A DNA stretch of 40,930 nt from a virus. How positions within the stretch are numbered: the first letter of the stretch is position 1; the number at the start of each line of letters is the position of its first letter. The position numbers were made by a program, and so were the translations under genes. Under the pieces are notes generated by a model that did no database searches, was not told the DNA's origin, and saw only the letters and a list, made by a program, of their open reading frames with translations. Of the stretch, positions 27,437-33,307 are shown one piece after another. The stretch is taken from positions 1-40,930 of IMG/VR virus record IMGVR_UViG_3300044700_000293; one strand, given 5' to 3'.

Positions 27437-27724
27437 ATGCCAGAAGTGCTTCACGACGGACTTTACCAAGGTTTGCATTATGATAAACTTCCTGAATTTG
27501 CACCCTTGGAATACAGCCTATGGGAGAGCGCATATAATAAAGTAGAAGATATTGAGCATGAGATTGAGATGTGTGAACAACAACTCGATATGCTAGAGAG
27601 AAAGCGGGATCGTCATAAAGAAATTCGTGTTCGCACTTGGAATAGACTCGCGCAGGTAGCAAATGCCGCCTTCGCAGCAAACGGATTTAAGGAGTCTGAT
27701 AATGGAAAGCATGCTGGAATTTAA
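27437..27724 (+). CDS. Coiled-coil protein of unknown function
   Basis: A 95-residue protein with a long charged coiled coil in the middle (DIEHEIEMCEQQLDMLERKR) and an alanine-rich end. A GAGGG ribosome-binding site lies 7 nt before ATG 27437. Its last 23 nt overlap the next gene in another frame. No family recognised. Confidence 0.6.
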   Translation: MPEVLHDGLYQGLHYDKLPEFAPLEYSLWESAYNKVEDIEHEIEMCEQQLDMLERKRDRHKEIRVRTWNRLAQVANAAFAANGFKESDNGKHAGI

Positions 27725-27956
27725 GTTAGAGTTCGGCTCAGGTAATAGAGCGGTATACAATGTTATTTTCAAGAAAACTAACCTGCAAATAGGCCAAGTA
27801 TTCGAAGAGGAATACGAGTGGCTATACCAACAAGGGCTTAGAATCGGAGCTTGCTACAACTCTCGGATGTTGTGTGAGATAACCGAATTCATGAAGCCAC
27901 TCCAAGAAGAGTCTGATAAGAGATTCGCTGAATCTGTAAATAACTTTAATCTATGA
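27702..27956 (+). CDS. Small protein of unknown function
   Basis: An 84-residue protein. I chose ATG 27702 because AAGGAG sits 7 nt upstream; an earlier in-frame ATG at 27663 has no such site and lies deeper in the previous gene. The start is beta-rich (MESMLEFKLEFGSG), followed by helices (EEEYEWLYQQGLRIGACY). It overlaps the following membrane-protein gene by 4 nt. No family recognised. Confidence 0.6.
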   Translation: MESMLEFKLEFGSGNRAVYNVIFKKTNLQIGQVFEEEYEWLYQQGLRIGACYNSRMLCEITEFMKPLQEESDKRFAESVNNFNL

Positions 27957-28222
27957 ATTTAAATAACGGTGAGTTCCATTGGGAGATTGCAATACTCCTC
28001 TTCTTTGGATTTATTGCATATGATTTCATTTATGCAATATATTACATATTTGTAAGCAAGAAGAAAGCATTCATGGCTTCCAACGCAGCAGTCGCACTCT
28101 ATCTGATTGGTAGCTTCTCAACCATCGCATACCTTGGGAACTACCTTTACCTAGTTCCAATTATCCTCGGATCCTACATCGGAACTTATATCGCAGTTAA
28201 GTATTTTAGTGACATTAAATAA
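27953..28222 (+). CDS. Three-helix small membrane protein
   Basis: An 89-residue protein with three hydrophobic helices (about 11-33, 42-60 and 62-82) and a short basic loop (SKKKAFMAS) between the first two. The end, GSYIGTYIAVKYF, matches a pattern I have seen in small phage membrane proteins of unknown role. A holin-like function is conceivable from size and topology, but the lysin candidate lies in a different transcription unit 700 nt away. It is the last gene before a hairpin. Confidence 0.6.
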   Translation: MNLNNGEFHWEIAILLFFGFIAYDFIYAIYYIFVSKKKAFMASNAAVALYLIGSFSTIAYLGNYLYLVPIILGSYIGTYIAVKYFSDIK

Positions 28223-28233
28223 CCGGATTCCAA

Positions 28234-28256
28234 CTAAGGGATCCCTTTAGGTTTTT
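28234..28256 (+). terminator. Possible weak terminator hairpin
   Basis: CTAAGGG and CCCTTTAG can pair around GATC (one bulged T), followed by GGTTTTTA. The T-run runs directly into ATG 28257. It may end the preceding operon partly, or sit in the leader of the zinc-ribbon gene. Two related GGGACCC elements with T-runs follow at 28491 and 28573. Confidence 0.4.
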
Positions 28257-28475
28257 ATGTATCCTTATACTTGTATTAGCTGTGGGACTCACTTCGAACT
28301 TAATAAGAGAGTTACCATAACTAAACGTCGATGCTCCTACTGCAATTTTCCTATCTATACCCAAGAAATAGATAGACAAGCTAATGAGAGACGTAAGAAG
28401 GAACAGGAGGAGACTATAATCGCATTGGTTATTTCGATCCCTCTTTTAATTTTTTATTTTATTTTTTTCCAATGA
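28257..28475 (+). CDS. Zinc-ribbon protein with C-terminal membrane anchor
   Basis: A 72-residue protein. Residues 6-32 form a rubredoxin-like zinc ribbon (CISCG ... CSYCN). A charged helix follows (ERRKKEQEET), then a C-terminal transmembrane helix (IIALVISIPLLIFYFIFF) at the very end. This is the layout of a tail-anchored membrane protein with a cytoplasmic zinc domain. Function unknown. It lies right at the border between the AT-rich operon and the GC-richer region that starts near 28.5 kb. Confidence 0.6.
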   Translation: MYPYTCISCGTHFELNKRVTITKRRCSYCNFPIYTQEIDRQANERRKKEQEETIIALVISIPLLIFYFIFFQ

Positions 28476-28610
28476 TGTTCTTGGGCGGATGGGACCCTTT
28501 AAGTTTTTTTAACTTTTGATTTGATATTATAAGATAGGTCCTTCGTATATGGGGCGAAGCCCATGCCAACATGGGACCCTACGACGCGTTTTTTTCCGGT
28601 GGGAATATGT
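28476..28610 (+). other. Non-coding boundary with repeated GGGACCC/T-run elements
   Basis: This gap holds two copies of ATGGGACCCT (starting 28489 and 28571), each followed 6-9 nt later by a run of seven T (28504-28510, 28589-28595). A GGGC-GAA-GCCC hairpin lies between them (about 28551-28561). These may be successive terminators that insulate the upstream operon. Base composition changes sharply here. Confidence 0.4.
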
Positions 28611-28639
28611 TTGCACAGACCATTGTGCCATGCTAGAAT
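28611..28639 (+). promoter_or_regulatory. Leaderless promoter, transglycosylase gene
   Basis: -35 TTGCAC (28611-28616), 17-nt spacer, -10 TAGAAT (28634-28639), then 7 nt to ATG 28647. The expected transcription start falls on or next to the A of the ATG. Confidence 0.7.
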
Positions 28640-28646
28640 GCACCCC

Positions 28647-29084
28647 ATGATCCGCACGATGCTCGCTCTCCTCCTCATCGCAGCCCATGCAATGCCCCAG
28701 GCTCTCAAGGTGGCCGATCTTGATGCCATGAGGGTTGAGCATAGGGCGTTCTTGGATGCTCTGGCCCAGGTCGAGAGCGGTGGCAAGGACGATGCGGTGG
28801 GGGACAACGGCAAGGCCATTGGACGGATGCAGATCTGGGAAATCTACCATGCCGATGCAGTCCAACATGTCCGAGCCATCGGAGGGCAATATAGCGACTG
28901 CAAGGGCAAGGCATATGCCGAGCGCATCGTTATGGCCTATCTGCACCGATACGGGAAGCAAGCTCTCAAGGACAAGGACTACGAGAAGCTCGCCCGCATC
29001 CACAATGGTGGTCCGCGTGGGCACACCAAGAGTGCGACTGTAAAATACTGGCGCAAGGTCGAAAAGGCTCTTGCATCCAAGTGA
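28647..29084 (+). CDS. Secreted SLT-type lytic transglycosylase
   Basis: A 145-residue protein from ATG 28647, chosen because the promoter ends 7 nt before it and because it gives a clear signal peptide (MIRTMLALLLIAAHAMPQA). The mature part is a small lysozyme-like (GH23) domain. ALAQVESGGKDDAV carries the catalytic Glu43, GRMQI (59-63) is the substrate-groove motif, and ARIHNGGPRGH (117-126) is the usual 'YNGG' block. It should cleave peptidoglycan after export, acting in host lysis or in early wall remodelling. No holin or spanin is adjacent. Its -10 and start are the first of the leaderless series. Confidence 0.78.
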   Translation: MIRTMLALLLIAAHAMPQALKVADLDAMRVEHRAFLDALAQVESGGKDDAVGDNGKAIGRMQIWEIYHADAVQHVRAIGGQYSDCKGKAYAERIVMAYLHRYGKQALKDKDYEKLARIHNGGPRGHTKSATVKYWRKVEKALASK

Positions 29085-29098
29085 GAACTAGCTAGAAT
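29071..29098 (+). promoter_or_regulatory. Leaderless promoter within the end of the transglycosylase gene
   Basis: -35 TTGCAT (29071-29076), inside the last codons of the upstream gene; 16-nt spacer; -10 TAGAAT (29093-29098); 7 nt to ATG 29106. Confidence 0.65.
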
Positions 29099-29105
29099 CC
29101 AAACC

Positions 29106-29357
29106 ATGGAAAACTTCAAATACCTCTCGCAACTGTTCTTCGACCGTCGAGTCCTTTTCGGTAAGGAGTTCTACGGTGCATGCTGCAACATCTCGATGGC
29201 AAAGCACGCTGCGATGGAGTTGTATTGCGTGTTGTCGCCAGAATACCGCGAGATCGAAGCAGAGTTGAACCTTGCTCGTAGGTGCCTGGATGATGCAGAA
29301 GCGATCATGGAGGCAACTTTCAACCGTATTTCCAAGAAGTTCAAGGAGAAGAAGTGA
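29106..29357 (+). CDS. Helical protein of unknown function
   Basis: An 83-residue protein that is nearly all helix (EYREIEAELNLARRCLDDAE) with a basic C-terminus (SKKFKEKK). Its own promoter lies 7 nt upstream and no Shine-Dalgarno is present, so it is read as a leaderless mRNA. The stop overlaps a GTG-started zinc-ribbon gene by 4 nt, making a two-gene unit. No family recognised. Confidence 0.65.
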   Translation: MENFKYLSQLFFDRRVLFGKEFYGACCNISMAKHAAMELYCVLSPEYREIEAELNLARRCLDDAEAIMEATFNRISKKFKEKK

Positions 29358-29512
29358 CCCCAAAAGAATACGCCAAGAAGTATTGGGTGGGCCAATCTGC
29401 GCTCGCCGGATACTTTCCCAAGATCTCAGAGGGTAGCTGCAAATGCTGCGGAGCGTATGGGCAGAGGTTTGCCAGCCTTTGCAAGCATTGCTACGAAAAG
29501 GCTACCAAGTAG
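29354..29512 (+). CDS. 52-residue zinc-ribbon microprotein
   Basis: Read from GTG 29354, which overlaps the previous stop (GTGA). An AAGGAG lies about 10 nt upstream. The protein ends in a compact zinc ribbon, CKCCGAYGQRFASLCKHC, with four well-spaced cysteines, after a short basic helix (PKEYAKKYWVGQSA). Small proteins of this kind bind nucleic acids or other proteins. Coupling to the helical gene before it suggests they work together. Confidence 0.55.
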   Translation: MTPKEYAKKYWVGQSALAGYFPKISEGSCKCCGAYGQRFASLCKHCYEKATK

Positions 29513-29578
29513 TGTAAAACTTACAAGCCCGCTGCCGCGAAGCGGCTAACTTCTTATTCTACAAGGGTTTACGTCATC
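29513..29578 (+). repeat. Intergenic module, copy A
   Basis: Hairpin TGTAA-AAC-TTACA (29513-29525), then GCCGC-GAA-GCGGC (29534-29546), then the conserved 32-nt block TAACTTCTTATTCTA + CAAGGGTTTACGTCATC (29547-29578). The block lies between the end of one transcription unit and the promoter of the next. The GC hairpin and following T-rich stretch could act as a terminator. Four more copies follow. Confidence 0.75.
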
Positions 29579-29601
29579 CAAAACTTTTCTAAGATTCACG
29601 C

Positions 29602-29629
29602 TTGAACCCGTCCGATAAGTTGCTAGAAT
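29602..29629 (+). promoter_or_regulatory. Leaderless promoter after module A
   Basis: -35 TTGAAC (29602-29607), 16-nt spacer, -10 TAGAAT (29624-29629), 7 nt to ATG 29637. Confidence 0.7.
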
Positions 29630-29636
29630 CTACACC

Positions 29637-29831
29637 ATGAACCCGACGAGCTACAAGGTTACGATTAAGTCGGCCAACGCTACGACCTTCCACTACTTCG
29701 AAACCATGCAAAAGGTTGTGGCATTCTGTTTCGACCTGTATGCTATGGCAGAGTCGATTGGCGTGAAGATCGACATCGAGCTTGAAACTGGCTGCTACGA
29801 TTCACGCGGCTACGAAGTAGGGATGAACTAA
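29637..29831 (+). CDS. Small protein of unknown function
   Basis: A 64-residue protein with a beta-alpha-beta feel: VTIKSANATTFHYF, then a helix (MQKVVAFCFDLYAMAES), then VKIDIELETG. Translated from a leaderless mRNA judged by its promoter spacing. It is followed after one base by the next ATG, so the two form a small operon. No family recognised. Confidence 0.62.
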   Translation: MNPTSYKVTIKSANATTFHYFETMQKVVAFCFDLYAMAESIGVKIDIELETGCYDSRGYEVGMN

Positions 29832-29832
29832 C

Positions 29833-30204
29833 ATGAACAACGACATTCGCGTCCAAGTCTATCGGAACATTCGGAAGAACTGCTTCTCGGTGCGGGATAA
29901 GGCCACGCGCAAGGTAATCGGGCACGTTCAAGAGATTAGCTTGAAGGATTGCACGATGCACGCCAGCCTCTCTGGTATCTCGCGCATCCGGTCGAAGCGT
30001 CGCAAGGCAGTAGTCGCTTGGATCGAGGGCACTACCTTCTCGCCAGAGAACCAGCAAGAACTTTCTTGCAAACAACACGGCATTTTCTTTAACCCTTACC
30101 AAAACGATACTTGGGTCGATCATCACGGCTACCCTATCGCCCGGGCGAATGTGGTTCAGCTTGTGATGGCTGGCCCGAGTGCCTGGGTATGGGCTAATGC
30201 CTGA
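29833..30204 (+). CDS. Basic protein of unknown function
   Basis: A 123-residue protein with a beta-rich, basic first half (DIRVQVYRNIRKNCFSVRD, then RIRSKRRKAVVAW) and an aromatic C-terminus (WVDHHGYPIARANVVQLVM). The basic patch could bind nucleic acid. It starts one base after the previous stop, with GGGATG present 10 nt upstream, and ends directly before intergenic module B. No family recognised. Confidence 0.62.
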   Translation: MNNDIRVQVYRNIRKNCFSVRDKATRKVIGHVQEISLKDCTMHASLSGISRIRSKRRKAVVAWIEGTTFSPENQQELSCKQHGIFFNPYQNDTWVDHHGYPIARANVVQLVMAGPSAWVWANA

Positions 30205-30306
30205 GCGATTGTAAAATCTACAATCGCGCTGCCGCGCAGCGGCTAAGTTCTTATTTTGCAAGGGTTTAGGTCATCTGCGCACCCAAACTTCGTGCCACAA
30301 GTTTTC
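30205..30306 (+). repeat. Intergenic module, copy B
   Basis: Hairpin GCGATTGTA-AAATC-TACAATCGC (30205-30227), then GCCGC-GCA-GCGGC (30231-30243), then the 32-nt block TAAGTTCTTATTTTG + CAAGGGTTTAGGTCATC (30244-30275). A third element follows, AAACTT-CGTGCCAC-AAGTTT (within 30281-30306), which is itself an inverted repeat and recurs in copy D. Confidence 0.75.
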
Positions 30307-30318
30307 TAGCTTTTCGGC

Positions 30319-30346
30319 TTGAATCTAGCGCGCAACTTCCTAGAAT
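30319..30346 (+). promoter_or_regulatory. Leaderless promoter of the GP88-like gene
   Basis: -35 TTGAAT (30319-30324), 16-nt spacer, -10 TAGAAT (30341-30346), 7 nt to ATG 30354. Confidence 0.7.
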
Positions 30347-30353
30347 CTACCAC

Positions 30354-31142
30354 ATGAAGCTCACCGCATCGCATCCCGCGCTGACCGAAGCCCGCACAAT
30401 CCACGTTGGCGCAATCCGTCAAGTCCTGCCCAATAGCGTATTGCTGAAGCCTGCGGCGGACAATGCAAAGCTTGGCAAGGGCCAGAGCACCATTCGCAAG
30501 GGCGCATGGCGTGGGATGCCTCTCTTCACGCTCACGCTCCCCGAGCGCAGCACCTGCCCAAGTGACTGCCTGCGGTGGGACGTTTGCTACGGTAACGGCA
30601 TGGCGTTCGCCCATCGTTGGCAGCCTAGCCCCGAGTTCGAAGCAAAGCTAGAGCAAGAGATCGCAACCCTCGCCCGCTTCTATCCTCACGGCTTCGTGAT
30701 TCGCCTCCACATCCTGGGCGACTTCTACTCGGTCCAATATGTCGGTCTGTGGTTTGCAATGCTGGCAAAGCATAGCAACCTGCACGTTTTCGGCTATACT
30801 GCTCGGCATGGCCACGATCCCATCTGGACGATGCTACACCGTGTCCGCGTGGTATATGGCGACCGCTTCTGGATTCGTCAATCTCGCAACGAGGCACACG
30901 ACCGCCAAAGCCCAGAACTAATCTACGCCAGCGAGGAAGGCACGGTTTCCAACGCCATTGCCTGCCCGGAGCAAACGGGCGCAACCGATAGCTGCCTATC
31001 ATGCGGCCTATGCTGGTCAGTTAATCGCACAATCTCATTCCAGGATCACGACAAACTCAACAAAGCACGCCGCAATGCGAAAGCCGATACAGCTCGAAAG
31101 GCTATGGTTTCCACTCCTCCTTATCTTCCTGCTCATAGCTAA
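30354..31142 (+). CDS. GP88-like cysteine-rich phage protein
   Basis: A 262-residue protein resembling the GP88 family known from mycobacteriophages and other phages. LPERSTCPSDCLRWDVCYG (62-80) has Cys68, 72 and 78. The middle, VIRLHILGDFYSVQYVGLW (115-133) and HVFGYTARHGHDPIW, has the strand-helix rhythm of a TIM-like barrel. CPEQ...CLSCGLCW has Cys204, 214, 217 and 220. The two cysteine clusters suggest metal or iron-sulfur binding, and a radical-SAM-like fold is possible though the exact CxxxCxxC spacing is not kept. No activity is established for the family. It has its own leaderless promoter, and its end overlaps a small membrane-protein frame. Confidence 0.65.
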   Translation: MKLTASHPALTEARTIHVGAIRQVLPNSVLLKPAADNAKLGKGQSTIRKGAWRGMPLFTLTLPERSTCPSDCLRWDVCYGNGMAFAHRWQPSPEFEAKLEQEIATLARFYPHGFVIRLHILGDFYSVQYVGLWFAMLAKHSNLHVFGYTARHGHDPIWTMLHRVRVVYGDRFWIRQSRNEAHDRQSPELIYASEEGTVSNAIACPEQTGATDSCLSCGLCWSVNRTISFQDHDKLNKARRNAKADTARKAMVSTPPYLPAHS

Positions 31143-31173
31143 CTTCATACTCTACAAGGACTTACTACAATGA
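31075..31173 (+). CDS. 32-residue single-pass membrane microprotein
   Basis: An overlapping frame, MRKPIQLERLWF then LLLIFLLIANFILYKDLLQ, starts 68 nt before the GP88-like stop and ends in TGA overlapping the next ATG (ATGA). It has a basic N-terminus and one transmembrane helix. The perfect stop/start coupling and sensible topology support translation, but it could be chance. Confidence 0.4.
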   Translation: MRKPIQLERLWFPLLLIFLLIANFILYKDLLQ

Positions 31174-31376
31174 AGCCATCAATCCCAATGGACACTTACC
31201 TCCACAATATCTCATTGGACCTTTGCGTCGCATTTAAATATTACTATGCGCGCAATGAAATGCAAATCGCCAATGAACTGCTGACGGCATATCGCAATAT
31301 CCGCCGCCAGATTAGCAAGGGCACTGACGGCAAGCGAGTTGGCTCGCGGCAGGCATACGAGGCCATGCAGCCGTAA
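31170..31376 (+). CDS. Small helical protein of unknown function
   Basis: A 68-residue protein with two helices (LDLCVAFKYYYARNEM and NELLTAYRNIRRQISKG). The ATG overlaps the stop of the membrane microprotein. The TAA stop is part of the first hairpin of module C, so the terminator starts inside the gene. No family recognised. Confidence 0.58.
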   Translation: MKPSIPMDTYLHNISLDLCVAFKYYYARNEMQIANELLTAYRNIRRQISKGTDGKRVGSRQAYEAMQP

Positions 31377-31456
31377 GTCCTTGAAATATAAGGACTTATG
31401 CCCGGCGGGCAGCGGCGCAGCAGCTAACTTCTTATTTTCCAAGGGTTTACGTCATC
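31374..31456 (+). repeat. Intergenic module, copy C
   Basis: Perfect hairpin TAAGTCCTT-GAAATAT-AAGGACTTA (31374-31398), then GCCC-GGC-GGGC and a degenerate GC element, then the 32-nt block TAACTTCTTATTTTC + CAAGGGTTTACGTCATC (31425-31456). The loop GAAATAT is the same as in copy E. Confidence 0.72.
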
Positions 31457-31479
31457 GACAAGTTTTCCTAGATTCCCGC

Positions 31480-31507
31480 TTGAATCTAGCGCGGAAGTTC
31501 CTAGAAT
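31480..31507 (+). promoter_or_regulatory. Leaderless promoter after module C
   Basis: -35 TTGAAT (31480-31485), 16-nt spacer, -10 TAGAAT (31502-31507), 7 nt to ATG 31515. The spacer CTAGCGCG closely matches that of the GP88-like gene's promoter. Confidence 0.7.
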
Positions 31508-31514
31508 CTACAGC

Positions 31515-31706
31515 ATGAACAAGAACGCAATCGACTCGCTGATCGTTGAAGCCTTCCTGAGCAAGATCGACCTTCCCGACGTTGAGGCGTGGGTTCGCAG
31601 GCAGGCCCAGAACGATAGCATCGTTCTCACCGAAGTCTACTGCATCCGCGTCATTCTCGACTGGATGATGGACAAGAGCCAAGAAGAGCGTGAAGCTCAA
31701 CTCTGA
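31515..31706 (+). CDS. Small protein of unknown function
   Basis: A 63-residue, acidic, helical protein (SLIVEAFLSKIDLPDVEAW, then VYCIRVILDWMMDKS). It has a leaderless promoter of its own. The next promoter's -35 begins 3 nt after its stop, so the two genes are separate units despite the short gap. No family recognised. Confidence 0.62.
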   Translation: MNKNAIDSLIVEAFLSKIDLPDVEAWVRRQAQNDSIVLTEVYCIRVILDWMMDKSQEEREAQL

Positions 31707-31708
31707 GC

Positions 31709-31736
31709 TTGCATCCGATCAAAACCTTGCTAGAAT
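31709..31736 (+). promoter_or_regulatory. Leaderless promoter with the -35 directly after a stop codon
   Basis: -35 TTGCAT (31709-31714), 16-nt spacer, -10 TAGAAT (31731-31736), 8 nt to ATG 31745. The TTG of this -35 could be mistaken for a start codon, which would add a false 12-residue N-terminus to the next gene. Confidence 0.7.
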
Positions 31737-31744
31737 CCAATCCC

Positions 31745-31978
31745 ATGGAAACCATCGCAATCGTTCGCACTTCTTCGATCTCTGGTAAGCAGAACACTAG
31801 GGAGATTCCGATCTCGGTCGAAGCCTACGCCCTAGGAATGCAAGCCTGGAAGCGTGGCGAACTGATCCAGAACGCTTTCCCCATGCTCTCGCCCGCTGAC
31901 CGCGAGTTCCTCATGTCGGGCATTACGCCTGAGGAGTGGGACGAGATGTTCAGCGACGAGGACTTCGAAGATAGCTGA
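31745..31978 (+). CDS. Small acidic protein of unknown function
   Basis: A 77-residue protein from ATG 31745, placed just after the -10. It has a beta-strand start (METIAIVRTSSISG), a helix (SVEAYALGMQAWKRGELI) and a very acidic end (EEWDEMFSDEDFEDS). The helix with DREFLMSGITPEEWDEMF is reminiscent of small phage proteins fished out by host-factor binding, but no family is recognised. It ends just before module D. Confidence 0.63.
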   Translation: METIAIVRTSSISGKQNTREIPISVEAYALGMQAWKRGELIQNAFPMLSPADREFLMSGITPEEWDEMFSDEDFEDS

Positions 31979-31981
31979 TCC

Positions 31982-32081
31982 CGTTGTAACTTTTACAACG
32001 CGGCCGCCGCGAAGCGGCTAACTTCTTATTTTCCAAGGGTTTACGTCAACTACCAACCCAAACTTCGTGCCACAAGTTTTC
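31982..32081 (+). repeat. Intergenic module, copy D
   Basis: Hairpin CGTTGTAA-CTT-TTACAACG (31982-32000), then GCCGC-GAA-GCGGC (32006-32018), then the conserved block TAACTTCTTATTTTC + CAAGGGTTTACGTCA (32019-32048). The AAACTT-CGTGCCAC-AAGTTT element of copy B is repeated exactly at 32056-32081. Confidence 0.75.
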
Positions 32082-32093
32082 TTCAGTTAGTGC

Positions 32094-32121
32094 TACAATC
32101 CATCCGACAACTTGCTAGAAT
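32094..32121 (+). promoter_or_regulatory. Leaderless promoter of the DUF932-like gene
   Basis: -10 TAGAAT (32116-32121) with 7 nt to ATG 32129. The -35 at the matching distance (32094-32099) is poor (TACAAT), so this is the weakest of the series or needs an activator. The -10 and spacer (ACTTGC) match its neighbours. Confidence 0.55.
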
Positions 32122-32128
32122 CTACCCC

Positions 32129-32899
32129 ATGAGCAACTTCTCCGATCTCCAATCCTCCGTCCCCTCTCTCTTTGCCACCACCCCGCACGAATCGCGGAGC
32201 GAGCGTTACAAGTTCGTGAGCACCAAGGAATACTTGGACGCCCTCGACGCCCGTGGTTGGCTCGTTGTGAATGCTCGGCAGGTTAATACCCGCAAGAGCA
32301 CGCCCGAGCACGCGAAGCACTTTGTGACGTTGCGTCACAAGGACCACGGCGCAACCCGTTCGGACCTGGGCACCGTAGTCCCCCAGATCTCGTTCGTCAA
32401 CTCCCACAACGGCACTAGCCGCGTGGCGTTCCTCTACGGTATGTTCCGCATGATCTGCTCCAACGGCTTGATGGCTGCGACGGGCGAGTTTATGGCGCAG
32501 ACGTTCTTGCACAATCGCTCGGCCAAGGAAGCTGCCGACATTCTCACCGAAGACTTCTTTGTGCGCTCGGAGCGTCTCGTCGAGACTGCGGATCGGTGGG
32601 CAAGCGTCACGCTCGACCAGGATCAGACCCTGGAACTTGCGACGGCTGCTCGCAATATCCGGTTCGGTGCCGATTCCCTGGTCGATCCGCTTTCGCTCAA
32701 CGTGGCCCGTCGTGCCGCAGATAACGGGAACAGCCTCTGGCTCACTTTCAACCGTATTCAGGAAAATATCACGCAGGGCGGAATCCGCTTCAACGGGATG
32801 CGTCGCATGAGCCGCGCAGTAACCAATATTGCGCACGATGTCAACTACAATACGGAACTTTGGGCCGCAGCCGAGAATCTTCATCTGCAACTCGGCTGA
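32129..32899 (+). CDS. DUF932-like protein
   Basis: A 256-residue protein from ATG 32129; an earlier in-frame start at 32090 lies upstream of the -10. It follows the DUF932 pattern: RYKFVSTKEYLDALDARGW (about 28-46), a basic strand HFVTLRHKDHG, ISFVNSHNGTSRVAFLYGMFR and ICSNGLM (about 95-125), then a helical C-terminal half. The family is widespread in phages and plasmids and has no settled function; some members sit next to defence or anti-defence genes. An open antisense frame covers the whole gene but reads as a GC-driven shadow. Confidence 0.75.
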   Translation: MSNFSDLQSSVPSLFATTPHESRSERYKFVSTKEYLDALDARGWLVVNARQVNTRKSTPEHAKHFVTLRHKDHGATRSDLGTVVPQISFVNSHNGTSRVAFLYGMFRMICSNGLMAATGEFMAQTFLHNRSAKEAADILTEDFFVRSERLVETADRWASVTLDQDQTLELATAARNIRFGADSLVDPLSLNVARRAADNGNSLWLTFNRIQENITQGGIRFNGMRRMSRAVTNIAHDVNYNTELWAAAENLHLQLG

Positions 32900-32932
32900 T
32901 CGGCTCGGCACGCCGCTTGCGTGAGAGAATGA

Positions 32933-33018
32933 CCTAACCCCTTGAAATATAAGGGTTTAGGTGCGGCGCGGCAGCCGCGAAGCGGCTAAGTTCTTATTTC
33001 ACAAGGGTTTACGTCATC
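32933..33018 (+). repeat. Intergenic module, copy E
   Basis: Hairpin CCTAACCCCTT-GAAATAT-AAGGGTTTAGG with one mismatch (32933-32961), then GCCGC-GAA-GCGGC (32974-32986), then the 32-nt block TAAGTTCTTATTTCA + CAAGGGTTTACGTCATC (32987-33018). The upstream arm can also pair with the CAAGGGTTTACGTCAT of the block, giving two alternative folds. Confidence 0.75.
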
Positions 33019-33062
33019 AGGTCACCCAAGAAGTGTGCCAAACTATTTTCTGATTTTCCCGC

Positions 33063-33090
33063 TTGCATCCTCCGTCCAACTTGCTAGAAT
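33063..33090 (+). promoter_or_regulatory. Leaderless promoter after module E
   Basis: -35 TTGCAT (33063-33068), 16-nt spacer, -10 TAGAAT (33085-33090), 7 nt to ATG 33098. Confidence 0.7.
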
Positions 33091-33097
33091 CCACCGC

Positions 33098-33307
33098 ATG
33101 AAAGCTAACCCGACCTCGGAAGTCTTCGCCCTCTTGCGCATCGTCGATACGTGTCTGATCATGTCGTCGATCTGCACCTCGGATCCGATTGCGACCTTGC
33201 AAGCGATCCGCGAAGAGTGTAAGAAGGTAGCCAAGATCGAGAATGACCTCGGCATCAAGCCGTGCGCCGTCATCCAAGACCTTTTGGAGAACCCCAATGC
33301 AATCTGA
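33098..33307 (+). CDS. Small helical protein of unknown function
   Basis: A 69-residue protein from ATG 33098 (the longer frame upstream includes the promoter). It is helical, with LLRIVDTCLIMSSICTS and a charged second helix (REECKKVAKIENDLG). It is the first gene of a three-gene unit; both junctions overlap by 11 nt. No family recognised. Confidence 0.63.
   Translation: MKANPTSEVFALLRIVDTCLIMSSICTSDPIATLQAIREECKKVAKIENDLGIKPCAVIQDLLENPNAI

Noticed and set aside
28527-29024. Reverse frames opposite the transglycosylase gene
   Set aside because: The forward frame has a signal peptide and catalytic motifs; the reverse frames are compositional shadows.
31709-31744. TTG at 31709 (and likewise 35784) as a start codon
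   Set aside because: These TTG triplets are the -35 or motif element; a -10 followed by ATG lies downstream at 31745, and at 35796 an ATG follows the motif.
32093-32911. A 272-residue open frame antisense to the DUF932-like gene
   Set aside because: It mirrors a GC-rich real gene, has no family signature and no start context; the forward gene has a recognisable family and a promoter.
29513-33018. A CRISPR array
   Set aside because: The repeats are hundreds of bases apart with genes between them, and no cas operon is present; the Cas4-like nuclease stands alone beside a primase.
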